From Pseudoalteromonas xiamenensis (GTDB taxonomy: Bacteria; Pseudomonadota; Gammaproteobacteria; Enterobacterales; Alteromonadaceae), in contig NZ_CP099917.1 in the NCBI RefSeq assembly GCF_030994125.1, positions 2,300,001-2,364,000 of the forward strand: 64,000 nt of DNA. Direction: 5' to 3'. Position numbers and translations under genes: made by a program. Below the pieces are notes generated by a model. It did no database searches. It was not told where the DNA came from and saw nothing but the letters and a program-made list of their open reading frames with translations. Shown here piece by piece: positions 9,063-20,462 of this stretch (position 1 is the first letter of the stretch; each line of letters begins with the position of its first letter).

Positions 9063-10013
9063 TTAATCTTGATTTAAAACTTCTTTCAAGCGTTTTTGTA
9101 CTTCAGAGACCAATAAGTCTGGCTGGAATTTTGAGAGGAATACATTACAACCCACTTTTTCAACCATCGCATTATTGAAACTGCCACTGAGCGATGTATT
9201 TAAGATCACGTACAAATCGCGCAATCGAGGGTCGTTGCGAATTTCATAGGTTAGGCGATAACCATCCATTACAGGCATCTCTGCGTCGGTGATCACCGCC
9301 AAAAACTCTTTGGTGACGTCTATCCCTTCATCGGCCCATCCTTTAAGGAGATTTAACGCTTCATGCCCGTCAGTGGTTGGGATAATCTCGATTCCTAGTT
9401 GTGCAAGCGTATCAGAGACTTGGCGTCTAGCCGTCGCAGAATCGTCGGCGTGCAGTATTTTACGGCCATGAAACTCATCAATGATGGCTTTGTCGAGAAT
9501 GCCTTCAGGGATTTCTACGTCGTATTCCACAATTTCCGCTAATACTTTTTCCACGTCGATAATTTCGACCAAATGCTCCACATCACCACGGCGAATTTTG
9601 GTTAACGCCGTGAGGTAGTGATTACGGCCAACAGAACGTGGAGGAGGCATAATATCGCTCCAGGTGGTGTTAACGATTTGGTCTACCTTGCCGACCAAGA
9701 AGGCTTGGACTGTACGGTTGTATTCCGTGATCACCAAGTTACACTCTTTATCGTCACGGGGACATGAAGGCATAGCAATCGCTAGACGTAAATCGATGAC
9801 CGGAATGGATTCGCCACGAATATTTGTAACACCCACTACTTTTGGATGGGCATTTGGCATTTTATTCAAGTGTGGAAGTTTGACGACTTCTTTAACTTTA
9901 AATACGTTGAGTGCAAACAGCTGGCGGCTGTGTAAATGAAACAGCAACAATTCCAAACGGTTTTCACCGACGAGTTGGGTTCGTTGATCTACCGATGCGA
10001 GTACGCCAGCCAT
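9063..10013 (-). CDS. cheV: Chemotaxis protein CheV
   Basis: A 316-residue chemotaxis coupling protein made of a CheW domain (about 15-165; LLLFHLHSRQLFALNVFKVKE, GVTNIRGESIPVIDL) joined to a response-regulator receiver domain (about 185-312). The receiver has the acidic pair in ILHADDSATAR and the phospho-acceptor Asp243 in ITDAEMPVMDG. CheV links receptors to CheA and is thought to work in adaptation through its own phosphorylation. It is a lone gene, far from the chemotaxis operon at 41617-50155, so it may serve the flagellar CheA encoded elsewhere. Confidence 0.95.
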   Translation of the reverse strand: MAGVLASVDQRTQLVGENRLELLLFHLHSRQLFALNVFKVKEVVKLPHLNKMPNAHPKVVGVTNIRGESIPVIDLRLAIAMPSCPRDDKECNLVITEYNRTVQAFLVGKVDQIVNTTWSDIMPPPRSVGRNHYLTALTKIRRGDVEHLVEIIDVEKVLAEIVEYDVEIPEGILDKAIIDEFHGRKILHADDSATARRQVSDTLAQLGIEIIPTTDGHEALNLLKGWADEGIDVTKEFLAVITDAEMPVMDGYRLTYEIRNDPRLRDLYVILNTSLSGSFNNAMVEKVGCNVFLSKFQPDLLVSEVQKRLKEVLNQD

Positions 10014-10154
10014 AAACTTCTTGTGCCTATCTTGTTAATTGTAACCAGTATATACCCAAAATTAACAAGAATGCGAGTCTTTGCCCAAGCCCTCTTTTCA
10101 ATCGACTTGTCATCAAGTAAGGTGCAGCTTTAAGGACTCTCAATAACATTAAAT

Positions 10155-11225
10155 ATGCCTGTGATTTTTAAGCGATTCATCGCCATGATAGTGCAGCATG
10201 TCGACAAAGCGAGTTGGCAAATGCTGAGCTTGGTTACATTTGCTCACATGGGGCTGACGTGGATTGCCCTTTATGCCGCGAATGAAACGGCCTTATTGGG
10301 ACTCAACACGTTTGTGTATTACTACATCGTGACGACATCAACGGTCGGCTACGGCGATTTTAGCGCAAGCAGTGAATTGGGTCGTTGGGTTGTGGCGTTA
10401 TGGCAAATACCCTTTGGATTGGCGCTGTTTGGGATTATTTTAGGTAAAGTGGGTCAATTGGCGACATTTTGGATAAGACGAGCGATGACAGGAAATAAAG
10501 ACTTTTCACATATGACCGATCACATCATTATTTTTGGATGGCATTCGGTTCGCACAAAAAAAATGATTGATTACATTCTCGCAGACACGAAGCGAAAGGC
10601 ACGTCGAATTTTGCTCGTCGTGACCGATGAAATGGAACATCCCTTTCTCCATTACCCTGAAGTTGATTTCGCCAAGTTGATGACCTTTACGGATGATTCA
10701 GAATTAACTCGAGTTGCGTTGATGTCGGCCGATAAGGTGATCATAGACGGAAAAGACGATGACCAAACGTTCACAACCGCATTAAAAATTAGCCCGATGG
10801 TTAAACCGACTTGCCACATCAGCGCGCATTTTGAAGACGAGAGCAAAGTCTCGTTATTGCTGATGCATTGTCGTAACGTGGAATGTTCAAGTAGCAAATC
10901 GGCTGAGATTTTGGTGCGGTCAATGCAGGATCCTGGTTCAAGTCGCGTCCAAGAGGAATTATTGTCAACGTTGCATGGTGATACGCAGTTTTGTTTGGAA
11001 GTACCAGAAGGTGTTGCGACGTTCAGTTTTGGTGACGTATTTCAAAAGTTTAAAGCGCAATACAATGCGATTGTGCTAGGGGTCGCCCATGACTTAAGCG
11101 CGAGCGATATGGATTTAAACCCGCCATTGGATTATCGCATTCAAAGTGGCGATATATTGCACTACATCGCGCCAGAGCGGGTCTTAGTGACCGAAGTCGA
11201 TTGGACGAAATTAGCGTCTAATTAA
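10155..11225 (+). CDS. Two-TM potassium channel with cytoplasmic RCK/TrkA-N domain
   Basis: A 356-residue inner-membrane ion channel. Two membrane segments (about 24-42 and 78-100) flank a pore loop with the potassium selectivity filter TVGYGD (residues 63-68). The cytoplasmic part is a Rossmann-type RCK/TrkA-N domain (HIIIFGWHSVRTKKMIDYIL) followed by a TrkA-C-like C-terminus (FQKFKAQYNAIVLGVAH, LDYRIQSGDILHYIA). The filter is intact. The first glycine motif of the nucleotide site reads GWHSVR rather than GxGxxG, so the ligand may differ. It is divergent from cheV and followed by a small membrane protein gene. Confidence 0.92.
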   Translation: MPVIFKRFIAMIVQHVDKASWQMLSLVTFAHMGLTWIALYAANETALLGLNTFVYYYIVTTSTVGYGDFSASSELGRWVVALWQIPFGLALFGIILGKVGQLATFWIRRAMTGNKDFSHMTDHIIIFGWHSVRTKKMIDYILADTKRKARRILLVVTDEMEHPFLHYPEVDFAKLMTFTDDSELTRVALMSADKVIIDGKDDDQTFTTALKISPMVKPTCHISAHFEDESKVSLLLMHCRNVECSSSKSAEILVRSMQDPGSSRVQEELLSTLHGDTQFCLEVPEGVATFSFGDVFQKFKAQYNAIVLGVAHDLSASDMDLNPPLDYRIQSGDILHYIAPERVLVTEVDWTKLASN

Positions 11226-11250
11226 TCAGTGAGTATCAAAGGGGAAGAGC

Positions 11251-11466
11251 ATGTTGGCCGTACTGTTACTTGTCACAACAATATGTGCTTATTTGATCCC
11301 ATTAGGTGTGATTGCCAACAGCAAACGCACCCGCGGCCACGAAAAAAACATTTGGCTTATGGCAACCCTTATTTTTTCATGGGTTGCCCTCCTGCTTTAC
11401 GTCACCGTTGTACCGTCTCATCACAAACAAACGCCAAAGCGTCTGCGCAAGCGGGCTAGCGCGTAA
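11251..11466 (+). CDS. Small two-helix membrane protein of unknown function
   Basis: A 71-residue protein with two predicted membrane helices (about 2-21 and 33-54) and a very basic C-terminal tail (KQTPKRLRKRASA). I do not recognise the family. It is called because GGGGAAGAG lies just upstream of its ATG and because it starts 25 bases after the potassium channel gene in the same direction. Its last 11 bases overlap the end of the opposite EVE-domain gene. Confidence 0.65.
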   Translation: MLAVLLLVTTICAYLIPLGVIANSKRTRGHEKNIWLMATLIFSWVALLLYVTVVPSHHKQTPKRLRKRASA

Positions 11467-11923
11467 CGCCAGACTTAGCCAACAAGTAATGCCATTCTTG
11501 TTCATTGACTGGCATGACCGATAAACGTCCCGCTTTTTTTAATGCCAACTCTTGTATTGCATCGTCGGCTTTAATTGCCTGAAGCGTTACTGGCTTCGGT
11601 AAATGTTGGCGGTATTGTATGGTCAGGCCAATCCAGCGCGGTTTTTCCGGGTCTGACTTGGGATCAAAATACGGGCTTTCAGGGTTAAATTGGTGCGGAT
11701 CCGTCTTTGCACCTTCGGTGATTTGTGCAATGCCAACAATCGCAGGGACTTTGCAGCTAGAATGATAAATGAAGACTAAGTCGCCAACCTGTGCTTGGTC
11801 TCGCAAAAAATTTCGCGCTTGATAATTGCGGATCCCTTCCCAGAACGTGCTTTGCTGCGGTGCCTTGGCTAGTGTATCAATTGAAAAGGTATCTGGTTCG
11901 GTTTTAAACAACCAATAGGCCAT
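11456..11923 (-). CDS. EVE-domain protein
   Basis: A 155-residue protein that is a single EVE domain, a PUA-like fold. The opening MAYWLFKTEPDTFSID, then FWEGIRNYQARNFLRDQAQVGDLVFIYHSSCK, are typical of the family. EVE domains form an aromatic cage that can read modified bases in DNA or RNA, and some are parts of anti-phage systems. Stand-alone copies such as this are widespread housekeeping genes of unclear role, and no nuclease or helicase partner lies beside it, so I do not infer defence. Confidence 0.9.
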   Translation of the reverse strand: MAYWLFKTEPDTFSIDTLAKAPQQSTFWEGIRNYQARNFLRDQAQVGDLVFIYHSSCKVPAIVGIAQITEGAKTDPHQFNPESPYFDPKSDPEKPRWIGLTIQYRQHLPKPVTLQAIKADDAIQELALKKAGRLSVMPVNEQEWHYLLAKSGVTR

Positions 11924-12028
11924 GATAATTCCTTAATAATAAGAGTGTTTACTCAATTACAGGATTGAGTTTTCGTGTATTATTATTGTTTATAAGGCAA
12001 AAATCCAAACATCTCTAGGGAGTAAGGC

Positions 12029-12886
12029 ATGAGCCAAGTATTACAAGAACTGCTAAACCTACTGACGTTAGAAGAAATCGAACAAGGGATCTACCGTGGT
12101 CAAAGCCAAGACTTGGGATTTCGCCAAGTGTTTGGTGGTCAAGTGATGGGGCAAGCTCTATCGGCCGCGAAGCAAACGTTGCCAGAAGGGCGCTTTGTAA
12201 ACTCATTGCATTCATACTTTCTTCGACCCGGTGATGCGTCCAAACCAATCGTTTATGATGTCGAAACGATCCGCGATGGTAAAAGCTTTTCAACGCGTCG
12301 TATCAGCGCCATTCAGTATGGTAAGCCAATTTTTTATATGACGGCATCGTTTCAAGGCGATGAGGAGGGGGTGTCGCATCAGTCGGCAATGCCTGATGTG
12401 CCTGCTCCGGAAGAATTAAAATCGTCGCTAGAGTTCTATCAAGAACACGCCGCGCAGATCCCTGAAAGTATTCGCAGTAAGTTTACCCGTGAAATGCCGA
12501 TTGAAATGCGTCCAGTCAATTTCCAGAATCCATTTTTACCACAGGTGACGGAGCCGGTTCGGCATGTTTGGTTTAAGGCAAATGGCTCGATGCCAGACGA
12601 TCGTCGCATTCATAACTATTTATTAGCGTACGCGTCGGACTTTGAATTTTTACCGACGGCGCTGCAACCGCATGGTCTGTCGTTTATGCATCCAACGATG
12701 CAAGTCGCGACCATTGACCACGCGATGTGGTTTCATCGTCCATTTAGAATGGACGAATGGATGCTTTACAGCGTTGATAGCCCAAGTGCAAGCAACGGAC
12801 GAGGCTTAGTGCGTGGACAATTCTTTAATCGCAGTGGTGAGCTGGTGGCCTCGACCATTCAAGAAGGTGTTATGCGTCAGCGCTAG
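12029..12886 (+). CDS. tesB: Acyl-CoA thioesterase II, TesB
   Basis: A 285-residue double-hotdog thioesterase that hydrolyses medium and long acyl-CoAs to free fatty acids and CoA. The family pattern is clear: [54 protein letters not shown], and in the second half [11 protein letters not shown] and [31 protein letters not shown] precedes the ATG. It converges with plsB, and the two share a bidirectional terminator. Confidence 0.95.
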   Translation: MSQVLQELLNLLTLEEIEQGIYRGQSQDLGFRQVFGGQVMGQALSAAKQTLPEGRFVNSLHSYFLRPGDASKPIVYDVETIRDGKSFSTRRISAIQYGKPIFYMTASFQGDEEGVSHQSAMPDVPAPEELKSSLEFYQEHAAQIPESIRSKFTREMPIEMRPVNFQNPFLPQVTEPVRHVWFKANGSMPDDRRIHNYLLAYASDFEFLPTALQPHGLSFMHPTMQVATIDHAMWFHRPFRMDEWMLYSVDSPSASNGRGLVRGQFFNRSGELVASTIQEGVMRQR

Positions 12887-12950
12887 TTGCAGCCGGTGGG
12901 CAGATAGATCCTGTCTTTGAGCATGCTATTAAGTTGCGAACATAGAATTA

Positions 12951-12978
12951 AGAAGCGAGGCTGAGCCTCGCTTCTTTT
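12951..12978. terminator. Bidirectional terminator between tesB and plsB
   Basis: The hairpin AGAAGCGAGGC - TGA - GCCTCGCTTCT is followed by TTTT on the plus strand and preceded by AATTA, so it can act in both directions. Its right edge touches the plsB stop codon. Confidence 0.85.
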
Positions 12979-15418
12979 ATTCTGAGTGACTGGTGACGGT
13001 ATCCGCGATGGATTGCCAGACCCTAGCTGGAAGCAAAGTCACGAGCGTTTGTTGTAGTGCATCCAGTTGTTGATTACCGCACAAGCGATTCTGAGCGCCT
13101 TGTTCTACATAGCCTTGCTCTTTCATTGAGTTTAGAAGTGAAGCCAACACTTTTGCATCGAAAAATTCAGGGCTCTTAATACCATGTAAGCGGCCCAGTC
13201 TTCCCGCTAGCGTTTGGTAATCTTGTTCTAGCTGTGCTTTATCATAATCTGGTGTTCCAAGGACTAGCGCGGATAGAATTGCATAGCGCTCGAGGGTGAG
13301 TTGGATTGACTTGCCAAGTATTTCCAATTGGCTTCGAGTTTGGCTGTCCGTGTTCATCGTCCAAAGCTCGTCATTTCGCGTAACAAGACCTTGTGCTTTG
13401 AAACTTGTTAATACCTCTTGAATGTAGTCTTCACGAAGTGGCGTCAAGAACCATTCTTTTGCAAAAAGTGGATACAGTTTGTGTAAGTGTGTTTTGCAGG
13501 CTTCGACGGTCACCGCATCTTTATACAGTAGGAATTGTGCAATCACCGCAGGTACTGCGAACAGATGTAGAATGTTGTTTTTGTAATAGTTAACGAGCGT
13601 TTGCTCACGTTCGCTGATACTAATGATGTCGCCAAAGCTGTCTTGATGCACCTCGAACTTATTTAATGTAAGCGCGTGAGCGAGCAGACTTTCTGCGTTT
13701 TCATCCGGCATGGTCACATCTAAATGATATGGCGCGGTGTGTTGCAAAGACAAGTAGAACTCTAGTTGGGAGAGTAGTTTACTTTTGCTAAGTGCAAATT
13801 GCTCGGCACTTAACAAGATGAGCGAAATCAAATTCACGGCATTGAGTGCCGCCGTGCTATTGATGTTTGTCATGATCTTGTCGGCAAGTTCGGCCACTTG
13901 CGGGGCTAACCAGCTTGGCTTCTGAGCTTCGGTTGGATGGATAGCTTCACGCCAGTTGGGTTGTTGCTCAGTTAAAAACTGATTGATGTTAATTGGCTCA
14001 CCAAAATTCAAATAGCCACGGCCATAATTCTTTAGATTCTTAATGGCTTTAAATACGCCAAGGATGGACTCGTTTTTCTTATGATCGCCCGCGAGTTCTT
14101 TAAGATAGGTATTGATTTCCATTACATGCTCATAGCCGATGTACACGGGTACGATAGAAATAGGGCGGTCAATACCACGCAACATAGCCTGCAACGACAT
14201 GGCTAACATACCGGTTTTAGGTGGTAACAAGCGACCAGTTCGGCTCCGACCACCTTCGGTATAAAACTTGACGGAATACCCTTTTATAAAGAGTTGGCTC
14301 AGATATTCATTGAAGACCGCTGCGTACAGCTTATTCCCCGCAAATGATCGGCGAATAAAGAAAGCCCCCGAACGACGGAAGATCCCGCCGGCAGGAAAGA
14401 AGTTAAGGTTTACCCCTGCTGCGATATGTGGAGGTACTAGCCCTTGGTGATAAATCACGTAGGTCAGTAAAAGATAGTCCATGTGACTGCGATGACACGG
14501 AACGAAGAGAATTTCATGACCTTTGTCTGCAAGTGCGTGGACTCGGTCAACGTTTTTCACGTCGATACCATTGTACAGTTTTGTCCAAAGCCAGGTCAGA
14601 ATGCGTTCTGCGACGCGAACCATTGCGTCAGAATAATTTGCCGCGATCTCTTCAAGCATTTTTAATGCTTCACGACGAGCTTCTTCCTGGCTTAAGCCTT
14701 TACTTTTAGCTTCTTGAGCAATCGCATGTTTGATACTAGGGGAAGCTAAAAGACTGCTGAACAGTTGTTCGCGTGAAGGCAATTTAGGCCCTGTTGCGGC
14801 CAATTTTTGACGACGAAAATGTACGCGTGCTACACGCAGTAATTTGTGCGGTAGCTCATCGACGTCCGCTTTATCAGTGATAAGTTGCGACAAATCAATG
14901 GGTTTACTCAGACGTACGAAATTATTTCGCCCAGAAAAGAGCACCACAAAACATTTTCTAAACCAACTTGGTGTCAGTGAGCTGCTGAGAAGTGTGCCTA
15001 GACCAGGCTTTTCTTTACCAGGATCGCGTCCCCACAAAATTGTTGCAGGAATGATTTGGATTTTCGTCCCTGGGTTTGCTCTGAGTGCTTGAAAGATAGC
15101 TTGGCCTTGTTTGAGTGCCACACTTTCTTTGGGGGTATTTGAAAACAGTGGAGTCGGGTTTTGGATACCAACAAATCTTGGCAATACCGCACTGCCAACC
15201 TTTTCTGAACCGCTTGCTTTTGGTAGACCGAGTTTCTTACACACAGAGTCTAATGCAGCGATGTCCGAGTGCGCATTCAATCTTGCGACATAAAAGGTAG
15301 GCAAATTTGGATCAAGCCCAAATTGTTCGAGAGGGTTCTCGGGCAACAGTTTTGTTTTTACGAATAACGCGTTGCCGAACTTGGCTAACGCCAACATAAC
15401 ACCAGAAAATATGCGCAT
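12977..15418 (-). CDS. plsB: Glycerol-3-phosphate 1-O-acyltransferase PlsB
   Basis: An 813-residue peripheral inner-membrane enzyme that acylates sn-glycerol 3-phosphate at position 1, the first step of phospholipid synthesis. The catalytic HX4D motif is present (HRSHMD, His309-Asp314). Further acyltransferase blocks follow: IFRRSGAFFIRRSF, FYTEGGRSRTGRLLPPKTG and ISIVPVYIGYE. The length is close to the E. coli enzyme. In Alteromonadales relatives I recall plsB lying next to and divergent from lexA. Here about 17 kb separates them. Confidence 0.97.
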   Translation of the reverse strand: MRIFSGVMLALAKFGNALFVKTKLLPENPLEQFGLDPNLPTFYVARLNAHSDIAALDSVCKKLGLPKASGSEKVGSAVLPRFVGIQNPTPLFSNTPKESVALKQGQAIFQALRANPGTKIQIIPATILWGRDPGKEKPGLGTLLSSSLTPSWFRKCFVVLFSGRNNFVRLSKPIDLSQLITDKADVDELPHKLLRVARVHFRRQKLAATGPKLPSREQLFSSLLASPSIKHAIAQEAKSKGLSQEEARREALKMLEEIAANYSDAMVRVAERILTWLWTKLYNGIDVKNVDRVHALADKGHEILFVPCHRSHMDYLLLTYVIYHQGLVPPHIAAGVNLNFFPAGGIFRRSGAFFIRRSFAGNKLYAAVFNEYLSQLFIKGYSVKFYTEGGRSRTGRLLPPKTGMLAMSLQAMLRGIDRPISIVPVYIGYEHVMEINTYLKELAGDHKKNESILGVFKAIKNLKNYGRGYLNFGEPININQFLTEQQPNWREAIHPTEAQKPSWLAPQVAELADKIMTNINSTAALNAVNLISLILLSAEQFALSKSKLLSQLEFYLSLQHTAPYHLDVTMPDENAESLLAHALTLNKFEVHQDSFGDIISISEREQTLVNYYKNNILHLFAVPAVIAQFLLYKDAVTVEACKTHLHKLYPLFAKEWFLTPLREDYIQEVLTSFKAQGLVTRNDELWTMNTDSQTRSQLEILGKSIQLTLERYAILSALVLGTPDYDKAQLEQDYQTLAGRLGRLHGIKSPEFFDAKVLASLLNSMKEQGYVEQGAQNRLCGNQQLDALQQTLVTLLPARVWQSIADTVTSHSE

Positions 15419-15529
15419 GTACCTACCTTACTGCGTAACTGAAATTGCAACTGGACAGACCATTGTAACTCAGCAAAGAGTTTGTTGCGAATAACCAAGT
15501 CCATTTTAAAAATAACTTAGCATTAGTTG

Positions 15530-15557
15530 TTGCATTTATCACCAACATCATTATAAT
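15530..15557 (+). promoter_or_regulatory. Predicted sigma-70 promoter of the S10 operon
   Basis: TTGCAT (15530-15535) and TATAAT (15552-15557) are 16 bases apart and are followed by GTGCG, so transcription would start near 15564. This places a leader of roughly 185 bases ahead of rpsJ. It is the best promoter match in the plsB-rpsJ gap. Confidence 0.7.
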
Positions 15558-15564
15558 GTGCGGA

Positions 15565-16060
<496 letters not shown>

Positions 16061-16087
16061 TCGGAAGATTAGAGAGGTTTTAGGAAA

Positions 16088-16723
16088 ATGGCATTAGGTC
16101 TAGTCGGTCGTAAAGTGGGTATGACACGTATCTTCACTGAAGATGGTGTATCTATCCCTGTGACAGTTATCGAAGCGACGCCTAACCGTGTTACTCAGAT
16201 CAAATCTGAAGCAACAGACGGTTATAACGCGCTTCAAGTTACTGCAGGCGAGAAAAAAGCAAGCCGTGTCAACAAACCAGAAGCGGGTCACTTCGCTAAA
16301 GCTGGTGTTGAAGCGGGTCGTGGCCTGTGGGAATTCCGTCTTAATGGCGGTGAAGGTGAGTTTGAAGTTGGTTCAGCTCTTACTGTTGAAATCTTCTCTG
16401 AAGTTTCTCTAGTAGACGTAACTGGCACTTCAAAAGGTAAAGGTTTCCAAGGTGGTGTTAAGCGCTGGAATTTCCGCACGCAAGACGCTACACACGGTAA
16501 CTCTCTATCTCACCGTGCTCCTGGTTCAATCGGTCAAAACCAAACACCTGGTCGCGTTTTCAAAGGTAAGAAAATGGCTGGCCACATGGGTGCAGAGCGT
16601 GTGACTACTCAGAATCTTGAGCTAGTGCGTGTTGACGCTGAGCGTAACCTGCTTTTAGTTAAAGGTGCAGTACCTGGCGCTATCGGCGGCGACGTAATCG
16701 TTAAACCTGCTGTTAAAGCATAA
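16088..16723 (+). CDS. rplC: 50S ribosomal protein L3
   Basis: A 211-residue L3 protein with the expected start ([20 protein letters not shown]) and the central loop reaching toward the peptidyl-transferase centre ([23 protein letters not shown]). The glutamine in GQNQTPG is the residue methylated by PrmB in E. coli. Second gene of the S10 operon. Confidence 0.99.
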   Translation: MALGLVGRKVGMTRIFTEDGVSIPVTVIEATPNRVTQIKSEATDGYNALQVTAGEKKASRVNKPEAGHFAKAGVEAGRGLWEFRLNGGEGEFEVGSALTVEIFSEVSLVDVTGTSKGKGFQGGVKRWNFRTQDATHGNSLSHRAPGSIGQNQTPGRVFKGKKMAGHMGAERVTTQNLELVRVDAERNLLLVKGAVPGAIGGDVIVKPAVKA

Positions 16724-16740
16724 GTCCTGGAGATTTAGTG

Positions 16741-17343
16741 ATGGAATTAGCAATTAAAGGCGCTGGTGCGCTTGAAGTTTCCGAAGCTACTTTTGGACGT
16801 GAGTTTAACGAAGCATTAGTACACCAAGTAGTTGTTGCTTACGCAGCAGGTGCTCGTCAGGGTACTCGTGCTCAGAAGACACGTTCTGAAGTAAGCGGTA
16901 CTGGTATGAAGCCGTTCCGCCAAAAAGGTACTGGCCGTGCTCGTGCTGGTTCATTCCGCAGCCCAATCTGGCGCTCGGGTGGTGTGACATTTGCAGCTAA
17001 GCCGCAAGATCACAGCCAAAAAGTTAACCGTAAGATGTATCGCGGTGCGATTAAGAGCATTCTTTCTGAACTAGTTCGTCAAGAGCGTCTAGTGGTAGTT
17101 GAGAACTTCACACTTGAAGCTCCAAAGACTAAGTCGCTAGTAGCTAAGTTGAAAGAACTTGAGCTTAAAGACGTGTTAATCGTGACTGAAGAAGTAGATG
17201 AGAATCTATTCCTTTCTGCGCGCAACTTGTACAAAGTTGACACACGTGACGTTGCTGGTATCGACCCAGTAAGCCTAATCGCTTTCGATAAGGTACTTAT
17301 TACTGCAGGTGCTGTTAAGCAACTTGAGGAGGCGCTAGCATGA
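16741..17343 (+). CDS. rplD: 50S ribosomal protein L4
   Basis: A 200-residue L4 protein, which in E. coli also represses its own operon through the leader. It shows the long exit-tunnel loop ([41 protein letters not shown]). A GTG lies directly before the ATG. I choose the ATG at 16741 because homologues begin MEL. The stop overlaps the rplW start by four bases. Confidence 0.98.
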   Translation: MELAIKGAGALEVSEATFGREFNEALVHQVVVAYAAGARQGTRAQKTRSEVSGTGMKPFRQKGTGRARAGSFRSPIWRSGGVTFAAKPQDHSQKVNRKMYRGAIKSILSELVRQERLVVVENFTLEAPKTKSLVAKLKELELKDVLIVTEEVDENLFLSARNLYKVDTRDVAGIDPVSLIAFDKVLITAGAVKQLEEALA

Positions 17344-17642
17344 TCCGTGAAGAACGTCTTTTAAAAGTAATCCTTGCTCCTCATATCTCTGAGAAGAGCA
17401 CAATCTCTGCTGAAACGAACAACACGATCGTTTTCAAAGTAGCTAAAGACGCTACTAAAGCTGAAGTTAAAGCAGCTGTAGAGAAGCTTTTCGAAGTTGA
17501 GGTAACTGGTGTTCGCACTCTAGTTGTTAAGGGTAAGACAAAGCGTACAGGTATGCGTTTCGGTCGTCGTAGCGATTGGAAAAAAGCTTACGTTACTCTT
17601 AAAGAAGGCAGTGAGCTAGACTTCGTCGGCGGCGCTGAGTAA
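17340..17642 (+). CDS. rplW: 50S ribosomal protein L23
   Basis: A 100-residue L23 ([44 protein letters not shown]). It lies at the exit of the peptide tunnel and is the docking site for trigger factor and SRP. It overlaps rplD by four bases (ATGA), which indicates translational coupling. Confidence 0.99.
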   Translation: MIREERLLKVILAPHISEKSTISAETNNTIVFKVAKDATKAEVKAAVEKLFEVEVTGVRTLVVKGKTKRTGMRFGRRSDWKKAYVTLKEGSELDFVGGAE

Positions 17643-17659
17643 TAAGGGGAGTTAGAATT

Positions 17660-18484
17660 ATGGCACTTCAAAAGTGTAAACCAACTTCTGCGGGTCGTCG
17701 TCACGTAGTTAAAGTGGTTAACTCTGATCTACATAAGGGTAAGCCATACGCACCACTTTTAGAGAAAAACTCTAAGTCAGGTGGTCGTAACAACAACGGT
17801 CGTATCACGGTTCGTCACATCGGTGGTGGTCACAAGCATCACTATCGTGTAGTAGACTTTAAACGTAACAAAGATGGCATTCCAGCTATCGTTGAGCGTC
17901 TAGAGTACGATCCAAACCGTAGCGCAAACATCGCTCTTGTATTATACAAAGACGGTGAGCGTCGTTACATTATCGCTCCTAAAGGCTTGAAAGCTGGTGA
18001 TCAAATCCAGTCTGGTGTTGATGCACCAATCAAAGCTGGTAACGCGTTGCCAATGCGTAACATGCCTGTAGGTTCTACAGTTCACAACGTTGAACTTAAG
18101 CCTGGTAAAGGTGCACAAATCGCTCGTTCAGCGGGTGCATACGTACAGATCCTAGCTCGTGAAGGTCAATACGTAACTCTACGTCTTCGTTCAGGCGAAG
18201 TTCGTAAAGTTCTAGCTGACTGTCGCGCTACACTTGGTGAAGTAGGTAACTCTGAGCACATGCTTCGTTCACTAGGTAAAGCTGGTGCGATGCGTTGGCG
18301 CGGTGTACGTCCTACAGTTCGTGGTGTTGCCATGAACCCAGTAGACCACCCACACGGTGGTGGTGAAGGTCGTACTTCAGGTGGTCGTCATCCTGTAACT
18401 CCATGGGGTGTACCGACTAAAGGTAAGAAGACACGTAGCAACAAGCGTACTGATAAGTTTATCGTACGTCGTCGTTCTAAATAA
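17660..18484 (+). CDS. rplB: 50S ribosomal protein L2
   Basis: A 274-residue L2, one of the most conserved large-subunit proteins, needed for subunit joining. Landmarks are [18 protein letters not shown] near the N-terminus and the [20 protein letters not shown] loop near the C-terminus, which contains the conserved histidine close to the peptidyl-transferase centre. Confidence 0.99.
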   Translation: MALQKCKPTSAGRRHVVKVVNSDLHKGKPYAPLLEKNSKSGGRNNNGRITVRHIGGGHKHHYRVVDFKRNKDGIPAIVERLEYDPNRSANIALVLYKDGERRYIIAPKGLKAGDQIQSGVDAPIKAGNALPMRNMPVGSTVHNVELKPGKGAQIARSAGAYVQILAREGQYVTLRLRSGEVRKVLADCRATLGEVGNSEHMLRSLGKAGAMRWRGVRPTVRGVAMNPVDHPHGGGEGRTSGGRHPVTPWGVPTKGKKTRSNKRTDKFIVRRRSK

Positions 18485-18491
18485 TAGTTGA

Positions 18492-18779
<288 letters not shown>

Positions 18780-18791
18780 TAGGGGAATATG

Positions 18792-19124
18792 ATGGAAGCA
18801 TTAGCTAAACATAAATACGCCTCTGGTTCGGCGCAGAAAGCACGTCTAGTGGCTGATCAAATTCGCGGTCTACCAGTAGCTCGCGCTCTAGATATTCTAG
18901 CTTACAGCCCGAAAAAAGCGGCTGCATTGGTTAAGAAAGTACTTGAGTCTGCTATCGCTAACGCGGAGCACAACGAAGGTGCCGACATTGATGAGCTTAA
19001 AGTGGCTAAAGTGTTTGTTGACGAAGGTCCAACAATGAAACGCATCATGCCACGTGCTAAAGGACGCGCTGACCGCATCCTTAAGCGTACAAGCCACATC
19101 ACTGTTGTGGTTTCGGATCGCTAG
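18792..19124 (+). CDS. rplV: 50S ribosomal protein L22
   Basis: A 110-residue L22 ([20 protein letters not shown]; the loop [19 protein letters not shown] lines the exit tunnel and is a known macrolide resistance region). Two ATGs stand side by side. The second, at 18792, matches the usual start of homologues. Confidence 0.98.
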   Translation: MEALAKHKYASGSAQKARLVADQIRGLPVARALDILAYSPKKAAALVKKVLESAIANAEHNEGADIDELKVAKVFVDEGPTMKRIMPRAKGRADRILKRTSHITVVVSDR

Positions 19125-19136
19125 GAGATATAAGTA

Positions 19137-19844
19137 ATGGGACAAAAAGTTCATCCTACTGGTATTCGCCTAGGTATCTCTAAACCTTGGGTATCTACTT
19201 GGTATGCGAATACAAAAGATTTCTCTGAACAGCTTTTTGGCGATCACAAAGTGCGTCAATACCTTACTAAGGAATTGAAAGCAGCTTCTGTGTCTAAAAT
19301 CGTTATCGAGCGTCCAGCTAAATCAATCCGCGTAACAATTCACACGGCTCGTCCTGGTATTGTTATCGGTAAAAAAGGTGAAGACGTAGAGAAGCTACGT
19401 CAAGCTGTAACGAAGCTTACTGGCGTACCAGCGCAAATCAACATTGCAGAAGTTCGTAAGCCAGAGCTTGATGCTAAGCTTGTAGCAGACAGCATCTCTT
19501 CACAACTAGAGCGTCGTGTTATGTTCCGTCGTGCTATGAAGCGCGCTGTACAAAACGCAATGAAACTAGGTGCGAAGGGTATCAAAGTTGAAGTTAGCGG
19601 CCGTCTTGGCGGTGCTGAAATTGCTCGTTCTGAGTGGTATCGTGAAGGTCGTGTACCTCTACATACACTACGTGCGGACATTGACTACGCAACTTCTGAA
19701 GCGTTAACCACTTACGGTATCATCGGTGTTAAAGTTTGGATTTTCAAAGGCGAAGTAATTGGTGGTCTTCCACTAGTTCAAGAGCAAGAAAAACCAGCTG
19801 CGAATAAGCGTGCACCGAAGAAAGCCAAAAAAAGTGCTAAGTAA
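19137..19844 (+). CDS. rpsC: 30S ribosomal protein S3
   Basis: A 235-residue S3 with an N-terminal KH domain ([16 protein letters not shown]) and C-terminal domain ([20 protein letters not shown]). It forms part of the mRNA entry tunnel. The basic tail ([16 protein letters not shown]) is common in the family. Confidence 0.99.
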   Translation: MGQKVHPTGIRLGISKPWVSTWYANTKDFSEQLFGDHKVRQYLTKELKAASVSKIVIERPAKSIRVTIHTARPGIVIGKKGEDVEKLRQAVTKLTGVPAQINIAEVRKPELDAKLVADSISSQLERRVMFRRAMKRAVQNAMKLGAKGIKVEVSGRLGGAEIARSEWYREGRVPLHTLRADIDYATSEALTTYGIIGVKVWIFKGEVIGGLPLVQEQEKPAANKRAPKKAKKSAK

Positions 19845-19857
19845 GAGGTAGCGATAA

Positions 19858-20271
19858 ATGTTACAGCCAAAACGTACCAAATTCCGCAAAGTACAAAAAG
19901 GTCGTAACCGCGGTGTTGCGACAAGCGGTAACAAAGTTAGCTTCGGTTCTTTCGGCTTGAAAGCGACAGCCCGTGGCCGTATGACTGCTCGTCAAATCGA
20001 AGCAGCTCGTCGTGCTATGACTCGTCACATCAAGCGTCAAGGTAAAATCTGGATCCGTGTGTTCCCAGACAAGCCAATTACAGAAAAGCCGTTAGAAGTT
20101 CGTATGGGTAAAGGTAAAGGTTCAGTAGAATACTGGGTTGCAGAAATTCAACCTGGTAAAGTACTTTACGAGATGGAAGGTGTTTCTGAAGAGCTTGCTC
20201 GTGAAGCATTCGACCTAGCTTCTCGTAAATTACCTTTCAAAACAACATTTGTAACTCGGACGGTAATGTAA
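19858..20271 (+). CDS. rplP: 50S ribosomal protein L16
   Basis: A 137-residue L16 ([38 protein letters not shown]). It lies near the A-site. The arginine in the GRMTARQ-preceding segment region is the type of site hydroxylated by YcfD/RoxA in E. coli, but I did not align it exactly. It overlaps rpmC by one base (TAATG). Confidence 0.99.
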   Translation: MLQPKRTKFRKVQKGRNRGVATSGNKVSFGSFGLKATARGRMTARQIEAARRAMTRHIKRQGKIWIRVFPDKPITEKPLEVRMGKGKGSVEYWVAEIQPGKVLYEMEGVSEELAREAFDLASRKLPFKTTFVTRTVM

Positions 20272-20462
20272 TGAAAGCTAGCGAACTTAAAGACAAAAGT
20301 GTAGCAGAGCTACAAGCTGAACTTTTAGAGCTTCTACGTGAGCAGTTTAACCTGCGCATGCAAGCGAGCACGGGTCAGCTAGCTCAGACTCACCAGTTGA
20401 GAAAAGTACGTCGCGACATCGCGCGTGTTAAAACGGTTATCAACCAGAAGGCAGGTGCATAA
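20271..20462 (+). CDS. rpmC: 50S ribosomal protein L29
   Basis: A 63-residue two-helix protein ([39 protein letters not shown]), located near the tunnel exit. It overlaps the genes on either side by one base (TAATG junctions), indicating translational coupling. Confidence 0.99.
   Translation: MKASELKDKSVAELQAELLELLREQFNLRMQASTGQLAQTHQLRKVRRDIARVKTVINQKAGA

Noticed and set aside
11456..11923. EVE-domain protein as part of an anti-phage system
   Set aside because: The protein is a stand-alone EVE domain with metabolic neighbours; no nuclease, helicase or methyltransferase partner is adjacent.
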